DNA of 9,600 nt from NCBI RefSeq assembly GCF_018854495.1, contig NZ_JABBDR010000262.1, positions 1 through 9,600 of the forward strand, written 5' to 3'. The position numbers and the translations under genes were made by a program. The notes beneath the pieces were generated by a model. That model ran no database searches. It saw nothing but the letters and a program-made list of their open reading frames with translations, and was not told the DNA's origin. Below are positions 1-9,519 of this stretch, piece by piece (the stretch's first letter is position 1; every line of letters begins with the position of its first letter). The stretch comes from Acidithiobacillus ferruginosus (lineage in GTDB: Bacteria > Pseudomonadota > Gammaproteobacteria > Acidithiobacillales > Acidithiobacillaceae).

Positions 1-531
1 GTCACCGAAACCTATGTCGCCGCCAAATTTTACATCGACAACTGGCGCTGGCGGGGCGTGCCTTTTTATCTGCGTACCGGCAAGCGCCTCGCCGCTAAAA
101 CCTCCAGTGTCGCCATCCGCTTCCGACATACACCGCAACAACTGTTCCGCGAAACCAGCATCGAACGCATCGAACCTAACTGGATATTGCTTTCCCTGGA
201 ACCGGAAAGCCTTAAAATCGAGATACAGATCAAGGAACCGGGTCTGGAAATGCGTGTTCGCCCCGTGCAGCTCAATGCCTCCTACCGCAAAGACGGCGAA
301 CAGGAGTTGGATGCCTATGAGGCCCTGCTGCTGGACGTGATGGAGGGTGACAAAGCCTTGTTCATCCGCTTCGACGAGGTGGAGTGGGCATGGCGCGTCG
401 TTGATCCCATCATCAAATCCTGGGGACGGGAAACCGACTACATCCTCACCTACCCGGCAGGCTCATGGGGACCGGACGAGGCCACCCGGATCATGGACAA
501 GGAAGACCATTACTGGCGCAATCAACTCTGA
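1..531 (+). CDS. zwf: Glucose-6-phosphate dehydrogenase, C-terminal part (5' end outside window)
   Basis: The frame is open from base 1 and ends at TGA 529-531, giving the last 176 residues of a protein of usually about 480-500. Glucose-6-phosphate dehydrogenase is a cytoplasmic enzyme that oxidises glucose 6-phosphate to 6-phosphogluconolactone with NAD(P)+, the entry step of the oxidative pentose phosphate pathway. Visible family marks are the segment around residues 2-30 with TETY, IDNWRW, GVPFYLR and TGKRL, then DAYEALLLDVMEGD near 104-117, a FIRFDEVEWAWRVVDP stretch near 121-136, and the near-terminal YPAGSWGP at 151-158. These belong to the C-terminal beta+alpha domain used for substrate binding and oligomer contacts. 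The N-terminal Rossmann fold and catalytic His motif lie left of the window. No 6-phosphogluconolactonase gene follows directly, so the gene appears to end its unit here. The frame shows no disruption. Confidence 0.96.
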   Translation, partial: VTETYVAAKFYIDNWRWRGVPFYLRTGKRLAAKTSSVAIRFRHTPQQLFRETSIERIEPNWILLSLEPESLKIEIQIKEPGLEMRVRPVQLNASYRKDGEQELDAYEALLLDVMEGDKALFIRFDEVEWAWRVVDPIIKSWGRETDYILTYPAGSWGPDEATRIMDKEDHYWRNQL

Positions 532-559
532 AAAAAGATACGGCGGGGGCCATATCCTC

Positions 560-577
560 CGTCGGCGCTGGCCGATG
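560..577 (+). terminator. Possible zwf terminator hairpin (weak)
   Basis: A short stem-loop lies about 28 bases past the zwf stop. CGTCGGC at 560-566 pairs with GCCGATG at 571-577 (seven pairs, one G-U) around a GCTG loop. No T-run follows, so it is not a canonical intrinsic terminator. It may only stabilise the 3' end, or be chance in GC-rich DNA. Confidence 0.25.
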
Positions 578-693
578 TCGTCCATTGTGAACAGCAAAAA
601 TGCCTTAAAACTCAATGACTCCGAGATATGCCGCCAAAAAGCGTAGCCAACGGTCTACAATGCTGCCCCGCACCAAGGCATCACAGGCAGGTG

Positions 694-760
694 CATATTT
701 ACAAGTTATATAAACAATTCAGAGGGCTATCATAATATGGCACGACTTATGCTTATAACT
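694..760 (+). promoter_or_regulatory. AT-rich probable promoter/operator region of the ArsR-type gene
   Basis: This stretch is much richer in A and T than its surroundings. It contains an exact 7-bp inverted repeat, AGTTATA at 704-710 and TATAACT at 754-760, with arm centres 50 bp apart. A -10-like CATAAT lies at 731-736, and CATATT (694-699) is mirrored by AATATG (734-739). No -35/-10 pair with good spacing stands out, so the exact promoter is not called. ArsR-type repressors commonly bind AT-rich imperfect palindromes overlapping their own promoters, so autoregulation here is a reasonable inference but unproven. Confidence 0.35.
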
Positions 761-799
761 CCAGGCAACCTTCGTATTCTGACGGTAAGGAGTCTGACC

Positions 800-1093
800 A
801 TGCAAAAGCCCATTATTCCCGAACGTAAGATCGAGCACCTTTCCGAAGTAATCAAGGCCATGTCCCACCCCTTGCGTTACAAGATCATCTGCCTGCTGGG
901 ACGCGGTGAGATGAGCATGCAGAACCTCGTGAAAGCCATCAACACCAGCCATAGCAACGCCTCGCAGCATCTTGCCCTGTTGCAGGACAGTGGCCTGGTA
1001 CTGATGCGGCGGGTGGCCAGTCGCGTCTACTTTCGCATCCGCGATCAGCGCACGCTGAGTCTGCTGGCCATGAGCCACCACGTTCTCGCCTGA
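800..1093 (+). CDS. ArsR-family winged helix-turn-helix transcriptional regulator
   Basis: A 97-residue DNA-binding protein. The start at ATG 800 is chosen because AAGGAG (787-792) sits 7 bases upstream; the same frame is open further up with ATGs at 737 and 749, but without such a site and with an unconvincing peptide. The ArsR pattern is clear: MSHPLRYKIICLLG at residues 21-34 (helices 1-2), a helix-turn-helix at about 40-62 with SNASQHLALL as the recognition helix, and a beta wing at about 65-82. The usual ELCVCDL-type cysteine pair of arsenic, lead and cadmium sensors is absent. The only cysteine is Cys31, and two histidines (93-94) sit near the C-terminus. The ligand therefore cannot be named; a redox, sulfur or metal signal sensed another way is possible, as is a sensor-less regulator. 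Such proteins usually act as homodimers, often repressing a neighbouring gene. It converges on dusA with 2 bp between the stops. Confidence 0.88.
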   Translation: MQKPIIPERKIEHLSEVIKAMSHPLRYKIICLLGRGEMSMQNLVKAINTSHSNASQHLALLQDSGLVLMRRVASRVYFRIRDQRTLSLLAMSHHVLA

Positions 1094-1095
1094 CT

Positions 1096-2073
1096 TCAAT
1101 CCAGCAGTGACATGCCGCGCCGCAGGAACGTTGCGGCGCTCTCACCGGGTTCCGCTGTACCCAGAAAGCGGCGCCAGGCTCCCGCACCACATTGCCCAAA
1201 GCGCAGTCCGTGTAGATGACGACTCAGGCGCGGCGCAGGCAACCCCTCTCCCCATCGTTCTGCATAGGCTATCAGGCCGGAAAGGATCACTTCCGGTTCC
1301 GGCAACGTTTCCCTGCGCCCCAGGGCACGTTCAATTTCCGCCAGCAGCAGGGGATGATGATAAGCGGCGCGCCCAAGCATTACCCCGTCCACCGCGGAAA
1401 ACTGCGCGGTCACGGCCGCCAAATCGTGGAAGCCCCCGTTGATCTCGATGGTCAGATGCGGCAGATCTTTTTTTAACTGATGCACCCAATCCCAGCGCAA
1501 AGGCGGCACATCACGGTTCTCTGCGGGACTCAGGCCCTTGAGCCAAGCATTACGTGCATGCACGATGAAATGTCGGCATCCCGCTGTTGCGACGGTTTCG
1601 ACGAAGGCACGCAGCGCCGCGTAGTCCTCCTCACGGTCAAGACCGAGGCGGTGTTTCACGCTGACGGGTAGGCCGCTTTCGCCCATCGCTGCCACCAGTT
1701 CGGCGACCAGATCGGGCGTCGTCATCAGACAGGCCCCGAAGCTGCCCTTCTGCACCCGCGGCGACGGGCAACCCACGTTCAGGTTGAGGCCGTCATAACC
1801 ATAGGCACGCGCCATCCCTCCGGCGGCACGCATTGCTTGGGGATCGTCACCGCCCAATTGCAAAATCAAGGGATGCTCCGCCCCCGAGAACTCGAGAAAG
1901 CGCTCCGGATCACGGCCCAGCAACAGCGCGCTGGTAGTGACCATCTCGGTATACAGTACGCAGGAGGGGCATACCAGACGCAAAAAATACCGGCAGTGGC
2001 GGTCGGTCCAGTCGAGCATGGGGGCGACGGATAATATCTTGTCCGTCGCGGCGTTCCCGTTCAGCACTGGCAC
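1096..2073 (-). CDS. dusA: tRNA-dihydrouridine synthase A
   Basis: An FMN-dependent enzyme of 325 residues that reduces uridine to dihydrouridine in the tRNA D-loop (positions 20/20a for E. coli DusA), using NADPH in the cytoplasm. The start is GTG 2073, placed by GGGAGG seven bases upstream. Visible marks in order: SVAPMLDWTDRHCRYFLR at 15-32 (barrel strand 1 and FMN site), LYTEMVTT at 40-47, LQLGG at 71-75, LNVGCPSPRVQKGSFGACLM at 98-117 with the conserved active-site Cys102, VSVKHRLG at 137-144 with the flavin-site Lys140, FIVHARNAWLKGLSP at 169-183, INGG at 211-214 and GVMLGRAAY at 230-238. The paired motifs DWTDRHCRYF and HARxAWLxGLSP separate DusA from DusB and DusC. Length matches the family. 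It lies 53 bp downstream of parC and may share its transcript. Confidence 0.96.
   Translation of the reverse strand: MPVLNGNAATDKILSVAPMLDWTDRHCRYFLRLVCPSCVLYTEMVTTSALLLGRDPERFLEFSGAEHPLILQLGGDDPQAMRAAGGMARAYGYDGLNLNVGCPSPRVQKGSFGACLMTTPDLVAELVAAMGESGLPVSVKHRLGLDREEDYAALRAFVETVATAGCRHFIVHARNAWLKGLSPAENRDVPPLRWDWVHQLKKDLPHLTIEINGGFHDLAAVTAQFSAVDGVMLGRAAYHHPLLLAEIERALGRRETLPEPEVILSGLIAYAERWGEGLPAPRLSRHLHGLRFGQCGAGAWRRFLGTAEPGESAATFLRRGMSLLD
1117..1139 (+). terminator. GC-rich perfect hairpin just past arsR, inside the dusA 3' end
   Basis: GCGCCGCA (1117-1124) and TGCGGCGC (1132-1139) form a perfect 8-bp stem around a 7-base loop. It begins 24 bases past the arsR stop and lies within the last dusA codons. 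Only TCTC follows on the plus strand, so there is no proper T-run. It is the only strong structure available to end or protect the arsR transcript. It may also be fortuitous, since it encodes an ordinary FLRRGM-type stretch of DusA. Confidence 0.35.
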
Positions 2074-2126
2074 ACCCTGTCCTCCCGCCTGAAAAAAAGC
2101 CGATGACTCAAAATGCGCAAAAGCGC
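2074..2126 (-). other. parC-dusA spacer with the dusA ribosome site
   Basis: This 53-bp spacer carries a small GCGC-AAAA-GCGC inverted repeat (2115-2126) directly after the parC stop. Read on the minus strand it is followed by ATTTTG, and further on by a run of seven T's. The stem is only 4 bp, so termination is doubtful and read-through into dusA is likely. The dusA ribosome site GGGAGG ends seven bases before its GTG start. Confidence 0.45.
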
Positions 2127-4532
<2,406 letters not shown>

Positions 4533-4549
4533 GTCTGAAACTCCTCGTC

Positions 4550-6520
4550 TCAAATATCGATATCTGCCGTCCAGCCATCGCGCTCCATCCATTCGCGACG
4601 CCCGCCGGCGGACTGTTTGGCCATCAGCAGGCTGAAGCGGGCATGCAGCGCCGCCTGATCGGCCGCCGTCATGGACAACGGGACGAGGGAACGGGTGTCC
4701 GGGCACATGGAGGTTTCCCAGAGCTGATCCGGATTCATCTCACCCAAGCCCTTGAAACGCTGCACCGAGATGGCGCTTTCCTTGACGCCTTCGGTGCGCA
4801 GGCGATCTATCGCCGCGTCCCGCTCCGCCTCTGCCTCGCAGTAGATTTTACGGGCCTTGCCGCGCCAGGTGGTATCCACCCGGTATAAAGGCGGCTTGAC
4901 CACGAACACATGGCCGCGCTGCAACAGCGCCGGGAAGTGCCGCAGAAACAGGGTCAGAATCAGTACCTGAATATGGCTGCCATCTACATCGGCATCGGAC
5001 AGGATCATGATTTTGCCGTAGCGCAGCCCGGCCAGCACCCGATCCGGGTCCGCCTGGAAACCGTGGGCCTCAATGCCCAGGGCCACCGCCATATTGTGGA
5101 CTTCCTGGTTCTTGAAGATCTGGTCTGCATCCACCTCCCAGGTGTTGAGCACCTTGCCCCGCAACGGCAGCAAGGCCTGATATTCCTTATCGCGCGCCGC
5201 CTTGGCGGAACCGCCGGCAGAGTCCCCTTCGACCAGAAACAACTCGTTGCGCTGAATATCCTCACTTTCACAATCCGTCAGTTTGCCGGGAAGTGTCGCC
5301 AGCCCCGAGCCCTTCTTACGCTCGATTTTTTGCGCGGCGCGGGTACGGGCCTGGGCATTCTGGATCGCCAACTCTGCGATCGCCTTCCCCGCATCCGGAT
5401 GACTGTTGAGCCAGAGTTCCAGCGGGTCACGCACGGTCTGCGCCATCAGCTTATGGGCGTCGCGGCTGGTGAGCTTGTCTTTGGTCTGCCCCTGAAACTG
5501 CGGATCCAGCACGCGCGCCGACAGCACCAGCGCCATCTTCCCGGTAACGTCATCCTGTACCAGTTTGAGCTTGGCGGGGACGAGGCTGTGGTGTTCCATA
5601 AAACTGCGCACCGCCTCAAAAACCCCGGCCCGAAAGCCCGACTCGTGGGTACCGCCGTCCAGCGTCGGGATCAGGTTGACGTAAGTTTCCGGACTGGGCG
5701 CAGCACCGTTGATCCAACAGAGCGCCCAGCCCGCACCCTCCCCTTTCGCGAAGCCGTTACTGTCCCCGTCCTGATAGGAGGCTCCCGCAAAAATCGGCGT
5801 GGCCAGTTCGAGATCAGCGACGATTTCTGCGAGGTATTCCGCCAGACCTTCGCTATATTTCCAGACGACGGGCTCCCGCTCCGGGAGGGCGAGGCTCACT
5901 TGCAGGCCAGGGAGGAGAATGGCCTTGGCGCGCAGGAGATGGGTGAGCTCGCGGATATTGATTCTGTCCGAGTCGAAATACCGCCTGTCCGGCCATACCT
6001 GAACCCGCGTGCCATGGCTGCGCGGGCCACAGTCTTCCAGACGGGTCAGCGCTTCGCATACGTCCCCCTGCGCAAACACCAGCCGATAGCGACCATTCCC
6101 CGAACCCTGGGGGTCGCGGGTCTTGATCTCGACCTCCACGCGCTGGGACAGGGCATTGGTGACCGCCACGCCCACCCCATGCAAACCGCCGGAAAAGCGG
6201 TAGGCCGACTCCATGTCCGTCTTATCGAACTTGCCGCCCGCATGCAGGGTCGTGAAGGCCAGCTCGGCTGCCGGACGGGACTCGCCAGGCGGAATGCCGA
6301 CCGGAATGCCGCGGCCATTGTCCTCGACGATCACCGACCCGTCGTCACGGACCGACACGTCGATGCGCGTCGCCTGGCCGGCCAGCGCTTCATCGGCGGC
6401 GTTGTCGATCACTTCCTGAATGATGTGGGTAGGGCAAGTCGTACGGGTATACATACCCGGACGCAACTTGACCGGTTCGAGTCCCTTGAGGACGGTGAAT
6501 TGTTCGGCGCTATAGCTCAA
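4550..6520 (-). CDS. parE: DNA topoisomerase IV subunit B
   Basis: The ATPase subunit (656 residues; E. coli ParE is about 630) of topoisomerase IV, partner of the ParC encoded next. The start is TTG 6520, preceded by GAAGGA at a 9-base spacing; an in-frame stop at 6545-6547 leaves little room for another start. The GHKL ATPase domain shows RPGMYTRTT (20-28), Glu36 in [20 protein letters not shown] (67-75), LHAGGKF (92-98) and [15 protein letters not shown] (111-125). The transducer domain is at about 220-390. The TOPRIM domain carries [15 protein letters not shown] (426-440), LPLRGKVLN (451-459) and the acidic DADVDG (509-514), which bind the catalytic metals. QRFKGLGEM (587-595) marks the ParC-contacting end. 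There is no large C-terminal insertion of the kind found in gammaproteobacterial GyrB, and the N-terminal motif wording is ParE-like. Its stop lies 17 bp from the parC start, so the two are co-transcribed. Confidence 0.96.
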   Translation of the reverse strand: MSYSAEQFTVLKGLEPVKLRPGMYTRTTCPTHIIQEVIDNAADEALAGQATRIDVSVRDDGSVIVEDNGRGIPVGIPPGESRPAAELAFTTLHAGGKFDKTDMESAYRFSGGLHGVGVAVTNALSQRVEVEIKTRDPQGSGNGRYRLVFAQGDVCEALTRLEDCGPRSHGTRVQVWPDRRYFDSDRINIRELTHLLRAKAILLPGLQVSLALPEREPVVWKYSEGLAEYLAEIVADLELATPIFAGASYQDGDSNGFAKGEGAGWALCWINGAAPSPETYVNLIPTLDGGTHESGFRAGVFEAVRSFMEHHSLVPAKLKLVQDDVTGKMALVLSARVLDPQFQGQTKDKLTSRDAHKLMAQTVRDPLELWLNSHPDAGKAIAELAIQNAQARTRAAQKIERKKGSGLATLPGKLTDCESEDIQRNELFLVEGDSAGGSAKAARDKEYQALLPLRGKVLNTWEVDADQIFKNQEVHNMAVALGIEAHGFQADPDRVLAGLRYGKIMILSDADVDGSHIQVLILTLFLRHFPALLQRGHVFVVKPPLYRVDTTWRGKARKIYCEAEAERDAAIDRLRTEGVKESAISVQRFKGLGEMNPDQLWETSMCPDTRSLVPLSMTAADQAALHARFSLLMAKQSAGGRREWMERDGWTADIDI

Positions 6521-6603
6521 ATGGTGATTTCCTTCTGCCTCCTCCTATCATAAAGCTGAACGGGACGGATGGGCAGTCCCGCAGACATCCCGTTGGCGGC
6601 AAC
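6521..6603 (-). promoter_or_regulatory. RND-parE spacer with competing hairpins and the parE ribosome site
   Basis: This 83-bp spacer holds two mutually exclusive stems sharing one strand: CGGGAC (6561-6566) with GTCCCG (6576-6581), 9-base loop; and AACGGGA (6559-6565) with TCCCGTT (6588-6594), 22-base loop. On the minus strand they are followed by CAGCTTTATGATAGGAGG. That gives a poor T-run for termination and a TATGAT -10-like element without a good -35. The parE ribosome site GAAGGA (6530-6535) follows; a stronger AGGAGG lies too far upstream (about 20 bases) to be the main site. Whether parE has its own promoter here cannot be settled by eye. Confidence 0.4.
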
Positions 6604-9519
6604 TCATGACTTTTCTACGGGCCGGCGCGCCATGCGCCGGCTGAAGCCCTCCAGCACCGCATAAACGCCCGGCATCACCACCAGCACCAGGGGCAACTCC
6701 GCCAGCAATCCGGAGATGATGGCGATGGCCAGTGGAGCCTGCATCTCCGCCCCGGCGCCCAGACCCATCGCCAGGGGCATCAGGGCCAGTATGGCGATAA
6801 TGGCCGTCATCAGAACCGGTCGCAGACGCGCCCTCCCCGCCCTGACGAGTTCGGAGACGTCGCTGTTCTGCGCCTCGGCAAAGAAGAAAATAGCGGTTTC
6901 GGTTACGATCCCGACAATCATGGTGATACCGATCATCGCCGTGATGTTGCGTTGCGTTCCCGTGATCCAGAGACCGATAAAGACACTACCGAGGGCGAGC
7001 AACGCCGTCGCCAGAATGCTGAGCACGATGGTGAAGCGCTCATAGAGAAAGAGCAGCAGAACCGCCACCAGCAAAATGGCGGCGAGCAGGACCAGCGCCA
7101 GTTCGTGCATGGCCTTTTGCTGTTCCCGGTAGAGGCCGCCGTATTGCAGATACACACCCTGCGGCAGGGACAGATGGGCCAGCCGGGCTTCCACCTCGCC
7201 CATCACCGTACTCATGGCCCGCCCCTCGATGCGTGCCGTGACGGCAACCATCGGCTTCAGATTTTCGGCTTGTAATTCCGCCTGTCCGGCCTTGATCTGA
7301 ATCCGCGCGACCTGTCCCAGGGTCAGATAATGGCCATCCGGCGCGACGATGGGCAATTGCCGCAGACGGCGAATTCCATTCCAGAGATCATGGGGCGCAC
7401 GCACCCGCACCCCGACCATCTCCTGCCCCTGGGGAATCAGGCTGACCACCCTGCCTTCCATCAGGCCCTGTAACTGCGCGGTTACCTGACCCGGCGTCAT
7501 TCCCGCCAGCGCCGCCTTGACCGGATCCACACGAATATCCACCGCATCCCCGGCAATGGTCACACCGTCAAAGACCTCCGCCACACCCGATACTTTCCCG
7601 ATACGGCGCGCCACCTGTCCTGCGACCTTTTCCAGCATCCGGGGATTCGCACCGAACACCTTGATTTCTATAGGTTGCGGTACGGCGGTAAGGTCACCGA
7701 TCAGGTCTTCCATCAGTTGTCCTGTTTCTACGCGCAGGCCGGGCACCTGGGTATGAATCTGGCCACGAACACTCTGCATCACCTGCCATATATTGCGACG
7801 GCGATGGGATTTCAAGCGAATAAAGAAATCTCCAGTATTGGCCTCCGTAATACCGCCCCCCAGTTGCAGGCCCGTGCGCCGGGAATAGCTCGCCACCTCC
7901 GGTGTCTTCGCCAGAATCTGCTGCACCTGGTCCAGCAGACGGTCGGTTTCGGCGAGGGAAGTGCCGGGGGCCGCCTTGTAGTCGAGGACGAAGCCTCCCT
8001 CGTCCATAGAGGGCATAAAACCGCTGCCCACCTGGGTATAGGACCAGCCCCCAAGGGCCAGAAAAGCGCACAAAATCGGCACTAGCAGTATGGGGCGTCG
8101 CAAGAGCTTCCCCAGCACCTGGCCATAATGCAAGCTGGTCCAGCCCAGGAGACGACCCGACCGCTCGGCCCTTTCGGCATCCCGGCTGGTCAGCAGGGCA
8201 TCCGCCAGAAGGGGCACCGCCAGATAGGCGACCAAAAAGGAAATGATCAGCGCGGCGGAGATGGAGATGGCCAGCGCCTGGAAAAAAGCCCCGGTCACCC
8301 CGGACAAAAAGGCCAGCGGCGCGAAGATGATGATCGTTGCCGCCGAAGAACCCGCCAGCGGCTTGCTCATTTCCAGCGCGGAATGGAGCACTGAAACGCG
8401 TTCTCCGGGATGCTCGGAAATGCGCTGCATAATATGTTCCAGCATGACCACCGCGTCGTCCACCACCAGCCCCACCGCTGCCGCCATACCACCGAGGGTC
8501 ATGATGTTAAAACTCTGATGGAACACATACAGAATCACCACACTGGCCAGCAATACGCTGGGCAGGACGATGGCAACGATAAAGGTCAGCCGCAGATTAC
8601 GGAGGAAAGCGAGAAGCACCAGTGCGGCCAGTGCGGCTCCGATAAAAATGGCATCCCGAACACTGGACGCGGCCGCAGTGATCAACTGACTCTGGTCATA
8701 CCAGGTGCTGATTTTCACTCCGGCCGGGATGCTGCCGGCCTCTCGTCGCAGCATGGTGCGGATGGCGTGGTCAATCGCTACCGTGTTGGCCCCGATCTGC
8801 TGCTTGATGTTGACCAGCACTGCAGGCTTACCGTTGGCCGTGACAGTGGTCCACTGGGGAACGGTGCCGGGGCGAATCTGCGCCACATCACTGAGATCCA
8901 CCACGCCGTCGGCGCCGGTTTTGAGAATGGTGTGGCCGATATCCCTGGCATTTTTCAGCGGACTTTCGCTGAGGATCTGGTAAAGGCGGTAATGGCGTTG
9001 GAGACGGCCGACGGCCGTGATGATATTGCTGTTGGCGAGAGCGGATTCGACATCGGCGAGGCTGAGCCCGTAGCTTTGCAGACGCATGGGGTCGACAATC
9101 ACCTGGTATTCCGCCTGCCCACCGCCCTGAATATCCACCTGAGCCACCCCATGGACCGCCAGCAGCAGGGGCCGCAAATCGTAATACGCATAATGGCGCA
9201 GGGCGACCGGGTCAAGGCGATCGGAAGTCAGGGAGAGACCGAGAATGGGGAATACTGTCGGATCCATGCGCCGGGCGCTGAAGCGGGTATCGGGCGGCAG
9301 CTTCGGAAGTACCTGGTTGACGGCCGACTCCGCCTGTAGCAAGGCCGAGGTCATGTCGGTGCCCCAGGCAAACTGCACGGAAATCTCCGCCGCACCCCGT
9401 GCCGTGGTGGAGCGAATACGCTGAACCCCCGGCACCGCCCGCAATGCCTGCTCCAGCGGGCGGGTGACGGCGACCTGGGTCTGCCCGATAGGCATATTGC
9501 CTGAGTCAGCGGAGACCAC
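6604..9519 (-). CDS. RND-superfamily efflux permease, apparently lacking its N-terminus
   Basis: An inner-membrane proton-driven pump subunit of AcrB/CusA type, expected to work with a periplasmic adaptor and outer-membrane channel. 971 residues are visible from GTG 9519, whose start is provisional: the frame closes at a TGA at 9532-9534 and no ribosome site is evident. Family marks: TRPLEQALRAVPGVQRIRS (19-37) of porter domain PN1, then eleven membrane segments at about 290-306, 311-332, 340-361, 391-412, 414-441, 476-494, 806-826, 829-852, 860-882, 902-922 and 928-955. TM4 carries the proton-relay pair Asp354-Asp355 in GLVVDDAVVMLEH, the drug-pump (HAE) pattern rather than the CzcA pattern. 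FMPSMDEGGF (501-510) opens the second periplasmic half. TM10 reads IVGIVTETAIFF, without the lysine of AcrB. TM1 and about 50 residues are missing, so this is probably a 5'-truncated or disrupted gene. The substrate is unknown. The frame is otherwise intact. Confidence 0.85.
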   Translation of the reverse strand: MVSADSGNMPIGQTQVAVTRPLEQALRAVPGVQRIRSTTARGAAEISVQFAWGTDMTSALLQAESAVNQVLPKLPPDTRFSARRMDPTVFPILGLSLTSDRLDPVALRHYAYYDLRPLLLAVHGVAQVDIQGGGQAEYQVIVDPMRLQSYGLSLADVESALANSNIITAVGRLQRHYRLYQILSESPLKNARDIGHTILKTGADGVVDLSDVAQIRPGTVPQWTTVTANGKPAVLVNIKQQIGANTVAIDHAIRTMLRREAGSIPAGVKISTWYDQSQLITAAASSVRDAIFIGAALAALVLLAFLRNLRLTFIVAIVLPSVLLASVVILYVFHQSFNIMTLGGMAAAVGLVVDDAVVMLEHIMQRISEHPGERVSVLHSALEMSKPLAGSSAATIIIFAPLAFLSGVTGAFFQALAISISAALIISFLVAYLAVPLLADALLTSRDAERAERSGRLLGWTSLHYGQVLGKLLRRPILLVPILCAFLALGGWSYTQVGSGFMPSMDEGGFVLDYKAAPGTSLAETDRLLDQVQQILAKTPEVASYSRRTGLQLGGGITEANTGDFFIRLKSHRRRNIWQVMQSVRGQIHTQVPGLRVETGQLMEDLIGDLTAVPQPIEIKVFGANPRMLEKVAGQVARRIGKVSGVAEVFDGVTIAGDAVDIRVDPVKAALAGMTPGQVTAQLQGLMEGRVVSLIPQGQEMVGVRVRAPHDLWNGIRRLRQLPIVAPDGHYLTLGQVARIQIKAGQAELQAENLKPMVAVTARIEGRAMSTVMGEVEARLAHLSLPQGVYLQYGGLYREQQKAMHELALVLLAAILLVAVLLLFLYERFTIVLSILATALLALGSVFIGLWITGTQRNITAMIGITMIVGIVTETAIFFFAEAQNSDVSELVRAGRARLRPVLMTAIIAILALMPLAMGLGAGAEMQAPLAIAIISGLLAELPLVLVVMPGVYAVLEGFSRRMARRPVEKS

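Larger units (their letters stand above)
532..799. other. Intergenic region between zwf and the arsR-type gene
   Basis: No credible gene lies in this 268-bp stretch. The left part (532-660) holds the weak hairpin noted separately and a 23-codon open frame (575-646) without a good ribosome site. The right part changes sharply to AT-rich DNA at about 694-760, which is where a promoter and operator for the downstream regulator would be expected. The ribosome site AAGGAG (787-792) for the downstream gene closes the region. Confidence 0.7.

Noticed and set aside
575..646. A 23-codon open frame between zwf and the arsR-type gene
   Set aside because: It has no plausible ribosome site, no recognisable motif and no downstream partner to support translation.
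737..799. Longer N-terminus for the ArsR-type regulator from ATG 737 or 749
   Set aside because: ATG 800 has AAGGAG at ideal spacing and begins just before the conserved domain; the extra 21 residues would be encoded by the AT-rich likely control region.
719..1099. Minus-strand open frame of 126 codons over the arsR-type gene
   Set aside because: It is antisense to a gene with a clear winged-helix domain, and its product has no recognisable features.
2115..2126. GCGC-AAAA-GCGC inverted repeat after parC as an intrinsic terminator
   Set aside because: The stem is only four base pairs and the following T-run is short, so it is noted in the spacer but not called as a terminator.
4533..4706. 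Upstream extension of the parC frame (58 more codons, overlapping parE)
   Set aside because: It lies inside the conserved 3' end of parE, its peptide is Arg/Gly-rich like an out-of-frame shadow, and ATG 4532 has a good ribosome site.
4910..6553. A 547-codon plus-strand open frame across parE
   Set aside because: It is antisense to a clearly conserved parE. Its translation shows no recognisable family, and long antisense frames are expected from the codon bias of GC-rich genes.
8410..9339. A 309-codon plus-strand open frame within the RND gene
   Set aside because: The translation is rich in His, Gln and Asp in a pattern typical of antisense to membrane-protein codons. The opposite strand has full RND motif continuity.
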